Positions 40,803 through 42,842 of a stretch of 42,842 bases of DNA are shown here, one piece after another. The notes beneath the pieces are model-generated. The model saw nothing but the letters and a program-made list of their open reading frames with translations, was not told the DNA's origin and made no database searches. Both the position numbers and the translations under genes were made by a program. Every line of letters starts with the position of its first letter. Position 1 is the stretch's first letter. The stretch comes from Polaromonas sp. (GTDB lineage: Bacteria > Pseudomonadota > Gammaproteobacteria > Burkholderiales > Burkholderiaceae_C). Location of the stretch: the NCBI GenBank assembly GCA_030683705.1, contig JAUXPP010000026.1, positions 1-42,842 of the forward strand, read 5' to 3'.

Positions 40803-41318
40803 GCCGACGTCGCGCTTGAGGCGAAGTTCCTCGAGCTTGACGCCGCCCACCAGCACGGTTTTGAGCGAACTCATTTCGCGCTTGAAACCGGCATGTTCGT
40901 GGAAACGCAGCGCGCGTTCATTGCGCACCGGCACCCAGACCGTGACCTTGGTGCAGCCCTCTTCCTTCAGGCCGTCATTGGCGGCATCCCAGAGCGCGGT
41001 GCCCGCTCCCTTGCCCCAGTGCGCGGGCTCGACGTAAATCGCCCAGATTTCGCCACAGGTCGAGGGCGTGCCGGCATCGCGTGAACGGTCGAAACCGACA
41101 AAGCCGATGACCTTGTCACCTTCGGTGGCCACCTGCACTTGCGGCTCCATGTACTCGATGGCATCACGCCAGAACTGCTGGCGCTTGTCGATGGACAGGG
41201 TGCCCAGCTGGTCGTCAGGCACCAGGCCCTGGTAGGCGGCACGGGAGGCGGCGGCGTTGATTTCGGCAATGACTTTGGCATCGCGCACGGTGGCGGGGCG
41301 AACTTGGTAACTGGACAT
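40800..41318 (-). CDS. GNAT family N-acetyltransferase
   Basis: 172 residues of a GNAT: YQVRPATVRDAKVIAEI at the start, GEIWAIYVEPAHWGKGAGTALWDAA with the acetyl-CoA pyrophosphate loop (W-G-K-G-A-G), and VPVRNERALRFHEHAGF for the last strands. Substrate unknown; sequence resembles RimI/phosphinothricin-type acetyltransferases. The final codon lies inside the palindrome at 40781-40802. Confidence 0.92.
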   Translation of the reverse strand: MSSYQVRPATVRDAKVIAEINAAASRAAYQGLVPDDQLGTLSIDKRQQFWRDAIEYMEPQVQVATEGDKVIGFVGFDRSRDAGTPSTCGEIWAIYVEPAHWGKGAGTALWDAANDGLKEEGCTKVTVWVPVRNERALRFHEHAGFKREMSSLKTVLVGGVKLEELRLKRDVG

Positions 41319-41415
41319 GAAAAGAGGCTATGGGCATCGTTGCTGGGGGACCCGGATTGTCGCAGCAATTGAAAAACGCACGGCGACCAGGGCCGACCTT
41401 CCGTAAACTGCCGGC

Positions 41416-41721
41416 ATGTCCCAGCCTTCTTCCGATGCTTCCGGTCCGGTTTACAGCGCGCGCCTGTTGCCCGACGGCCTGCCCTTCGACGCGCCGGCCG
41501 GCACACCGCTGCTGCTGTCGGCGCTGCAGGCCGGCATGCTTCTCGACAGTTCCTGCCGCAACGGCACCTGCCGCAGCTGCATCCAGCGGCTGGCCAGCGG
41601 CCGGGTCAGCTACCGCATAGCCTGGCCGGGTTTGAGCGCCGAGGAAAAGGCCGACGGCTGGATCCTGCCCTGCGTGGCCTACCCGGCGTCGGACCTGGTG
41701 CTGCTGCCGCCCAGCCCCTGA
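41416..41721 (+). CDS. 2Fe-2S plant-type ferredoxin-like protein
   Basis: 101 residues. Cluster ligands Cys47, Cys52, Cys55 and Cys86 (CRNGTCRSC, LPCVAYP) follow the C-x4-C-x2-C...C plant-type pattern. The N-terminal part carries the beta-grasp strands. It carries one electron for an unknown partner. It is divergent from the GNAT gene (97 bases) and 123 bases before the M14 peptidase. Confidence 0.92.
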   Translation: MSQPSSDASGPVYSARLLPDGLPFDAPAGTPLLLSALQAGMLLDSSCRNGTCRSCIQRLASGRVSYRIAWPGLSAEEKADGWILPCVAYPASDLVLLPPSP

Positions 41722-41768
41722 TGTCAAGCAAAACAGGCCTGCAGACCTTGCCCGGCAAGCGTGAGCAG

Positions 41769-41795
41769 CTCTTTTTTTGATAGCAACCCGGCGCC
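41769..41795. repeat. dispersed intergenic repeat, copy 9 (partial)
   Basis: CTCTTTTTTTGATAGCAACC: the left half of the repeat, following the ferredoxin gene. Confidence 0.4.
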
Positions 41796-41844
41796 CCACC
41801 ACAGCATGCAGCGATTTGTCACACAAGTCTGCAAGGATGGAGAG

Positions 41845-42842
41845 ATGGATTGTTTGCGCCCCCCTGCCCCCGCCCACCGTTTTGCCCGCACGCCCGACCC
41901 CGCCGCCACCTTTGCCGAACACGAAGACCTGAAGGCCCTGCTGCGCGACGGCGGCGCGCGTTTCGAGGTGCAGTCCGTGGCCGAGGCCCACACCGCCGGG
42001 CCGTCCTTTGAAATTTTCACCGCCGCCATCGGCTCGGCCGACCCGCGCGCGCCGGCCATCGGTTTTTTCGGCGGCATCCACGGGCTGGAGCGGATCGGCT
42101 CGCAACTGATCCTGAACTACATGCGTGCGCTGCTGTTCCGGCTGGAATGGGACAGCCTGCTGGTGCAGCAGTTGCGCCAGGTCCGGCTGGTCTTCATGCC
42201 CATCGTCAACCCCGGCGGCATGTGGGCGCACAAACGCGCCAACCCGCGCGGCGTGGACCTGATGCGCAACGCGCCGCAGCGTGCCGACGAGCGGGTGCCC
42301 TTCCTGGCCGGCGGGCAAAGCTGGAGCCCGCTGCTGCCCTGGTACTGCGGCCAGCCCGGCGCACCGATGGAAACCGAAAGCACCGCCCTGCTGCAGGTGG
42401 TGCGCGAGCAGCTGGCGAGCCGGCCCTTCAGCCTGGCGCTGGACTGCCACTCGGGCTACGGCTTCGACGACAGCCTGTGGTTTCCCTATGCCCGCACACG
42501 CCGGCTGATGGCGCACCTGCCCGAGATGTTTACGCTCAAGGCCATGCTGGAGCAATCCATGCCGCACCATGACTACAGCTTCGAGCCGCAAAGCAACCAG
42601 TATTTGCTGCACGGCGACCTGTGGGACCACGCCTATGACGGCGCACCGGAGGGCCACGTGTTTTTGCCGATGACGCTGGAGCTCGGCTCCTGGCTGTGGA
42701 TACGCAAGAACCCGCGCCAGCTGTTCTCGCGGCACGGCATCTTCAACCCGATCAAGGCGCACCGCATCAAGCGTGTGTTGCGCCTTCATGTCGACCTGCT
42801 GGATTTCCTGCCACGCGCCGCCCATGCGGCGCCGGGCTGGCT
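41845..42842 (+). CDS. M14-type zinc carboxypeptidase family protein (3' end outside window)
   Basis: The open frame from the ATG at 41845 runs off the end (332 residues visible). Zinc ligands are His79-x-x-Glu82 (GGIHGLERIG) and a later His (LALDCHSGYGF); RGVDLMRN gives the Arg/Asn that bind substrate carboxylate; TLELGSW carries the catalytic Glu. It lacks a signal peptide, so it is cytoplasmic or a deacylase-type member (for example succinylglutamate-desuccinylase-like). GGAGAG precedes the ATG closely. Confidence 0.88.
   Translation, partial: MDCLRPPAPAHRFARTPDPAATFAEHEDLKALLRDGGARFEVQSVAEAHTAGPSFEIFTAAIGSADPRAPAIGFFGGIHGLERIGSQLILNYMRALLFRLEWDSLLVQQLRQVRLVFMPIVNPGGMWAHKRANPRGVDLMRNAPQRADERVPFLAGGQSWSPLLPWYCGQPGAPMETESTALLQVVREQLASRPFSLALDCHSGYGFDDSLWFPYARTRRLMAHLPEMFTLKAMLEQSMPHHDYSFEPQSNQYLLHGDLWDHAYDGAPEGHVFLPMTLELGSWLWIRKNPRQLFSRHGIFNPIKAHRIKRVLRLHVDLLDFLPRAAHAAPGW

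Overview
The window is ordinary, GC-rich chromosome of a betaproteobacterium. It most resembles Burkholderiales, family Comamonadaceae (Polaromonas/Rhodoferax/Variovorax type). The evidence is the gene families and their neighbourhoods (a Pcm-like methyltransferase, rhodanese and tolC in a row; an nhaR-like regulator beside hpf/terC/sbtA-like genes; the DUF1800/DUF1501 pair) and a short dispersed intergenic repeat with the core TTGATAGCTGC..ACGCTTG, which I associate with this family. I see no phage, transposase, integrase or CRISPR array. Genus-level placement is inference.

Layout. 1-4450 (+): the 3' part of an RND efflux pump, a Pcm-like methyltransferase, a single-domain rhodanese and a TolC-type outer-membrane channel. 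4458-8219: a minus-strand run of an HPF-like protein, a zinc-ribbon protein, a TerC/Alx-like membrane protein and an SbtA-like transporter, divergent from an NhaR-type LysR activator; this looks like a sodium/alkali/ion stress locus. 8288-8363: tRNA-Ala(CGC), followed one base later by the end of a convergent di-iron MBL-fold gene. 9465-12214: an exported DUF1800/DUF1501 pair. 12224-13156: a DHH phosphoesterase interrupted by an in-frame amber codon. 13276-19525: TerB-like, a Cys-rich flavodoxin-family protein, an FG-GAP protein, an AhpD-like protein, an orphan molybdenum hydroxylase large subunit and a small membrane protein. 19780-21053: an orphan receiver-domain regulator and two Hsp20 genes preceded by a heat-shock promoter and a Shine-Dalgarno-masking hairpin.

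21207-25759: ylqF GTPase, gshA, a carboxylesterase, and an unknown protein behind a clean sigma-54 promoter. 25774-30171: tspO plus a GDSL hydrolase (overlapping), DUF4864 and other small exported proteins, two tandem YkuD-like paralogues and a low-complexity secreted peptide. 30172-30671 is a 500-base stretch without a convincing gene. 30672-42842: an SDR, a Nudix hydrolase, dusC, small and DUF proteins, a Cache-domain adenylate cyclase, DUF808, DUF2177, a membrane metallophosphoesterase, DUF883, ogt, a 52-residue acidic protein, a GNAT, a 2Fe-2S ferredoxin and the start of an M14 carboxypeptidase.

The main unexplained pattern is a recurring motif, TGTCCTACAG (palindromic form CTGTCCTACAG), in front of seven scattered genes. 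These include an orphan response regulator, tspO, a YkuD protein, a secreted low-complexity protein, a DUF883 protein and a small peptide. In four cases it lies about 105-125 bases from the start codon in the same orientation. It looks like the binding site of an undescribed envelope/general-stress regulator. Other notable signals are the probable RNA thermometer of the Hsp20 operon, the sigma-54 promoter of an unknown gene, and the broken DHH gene.
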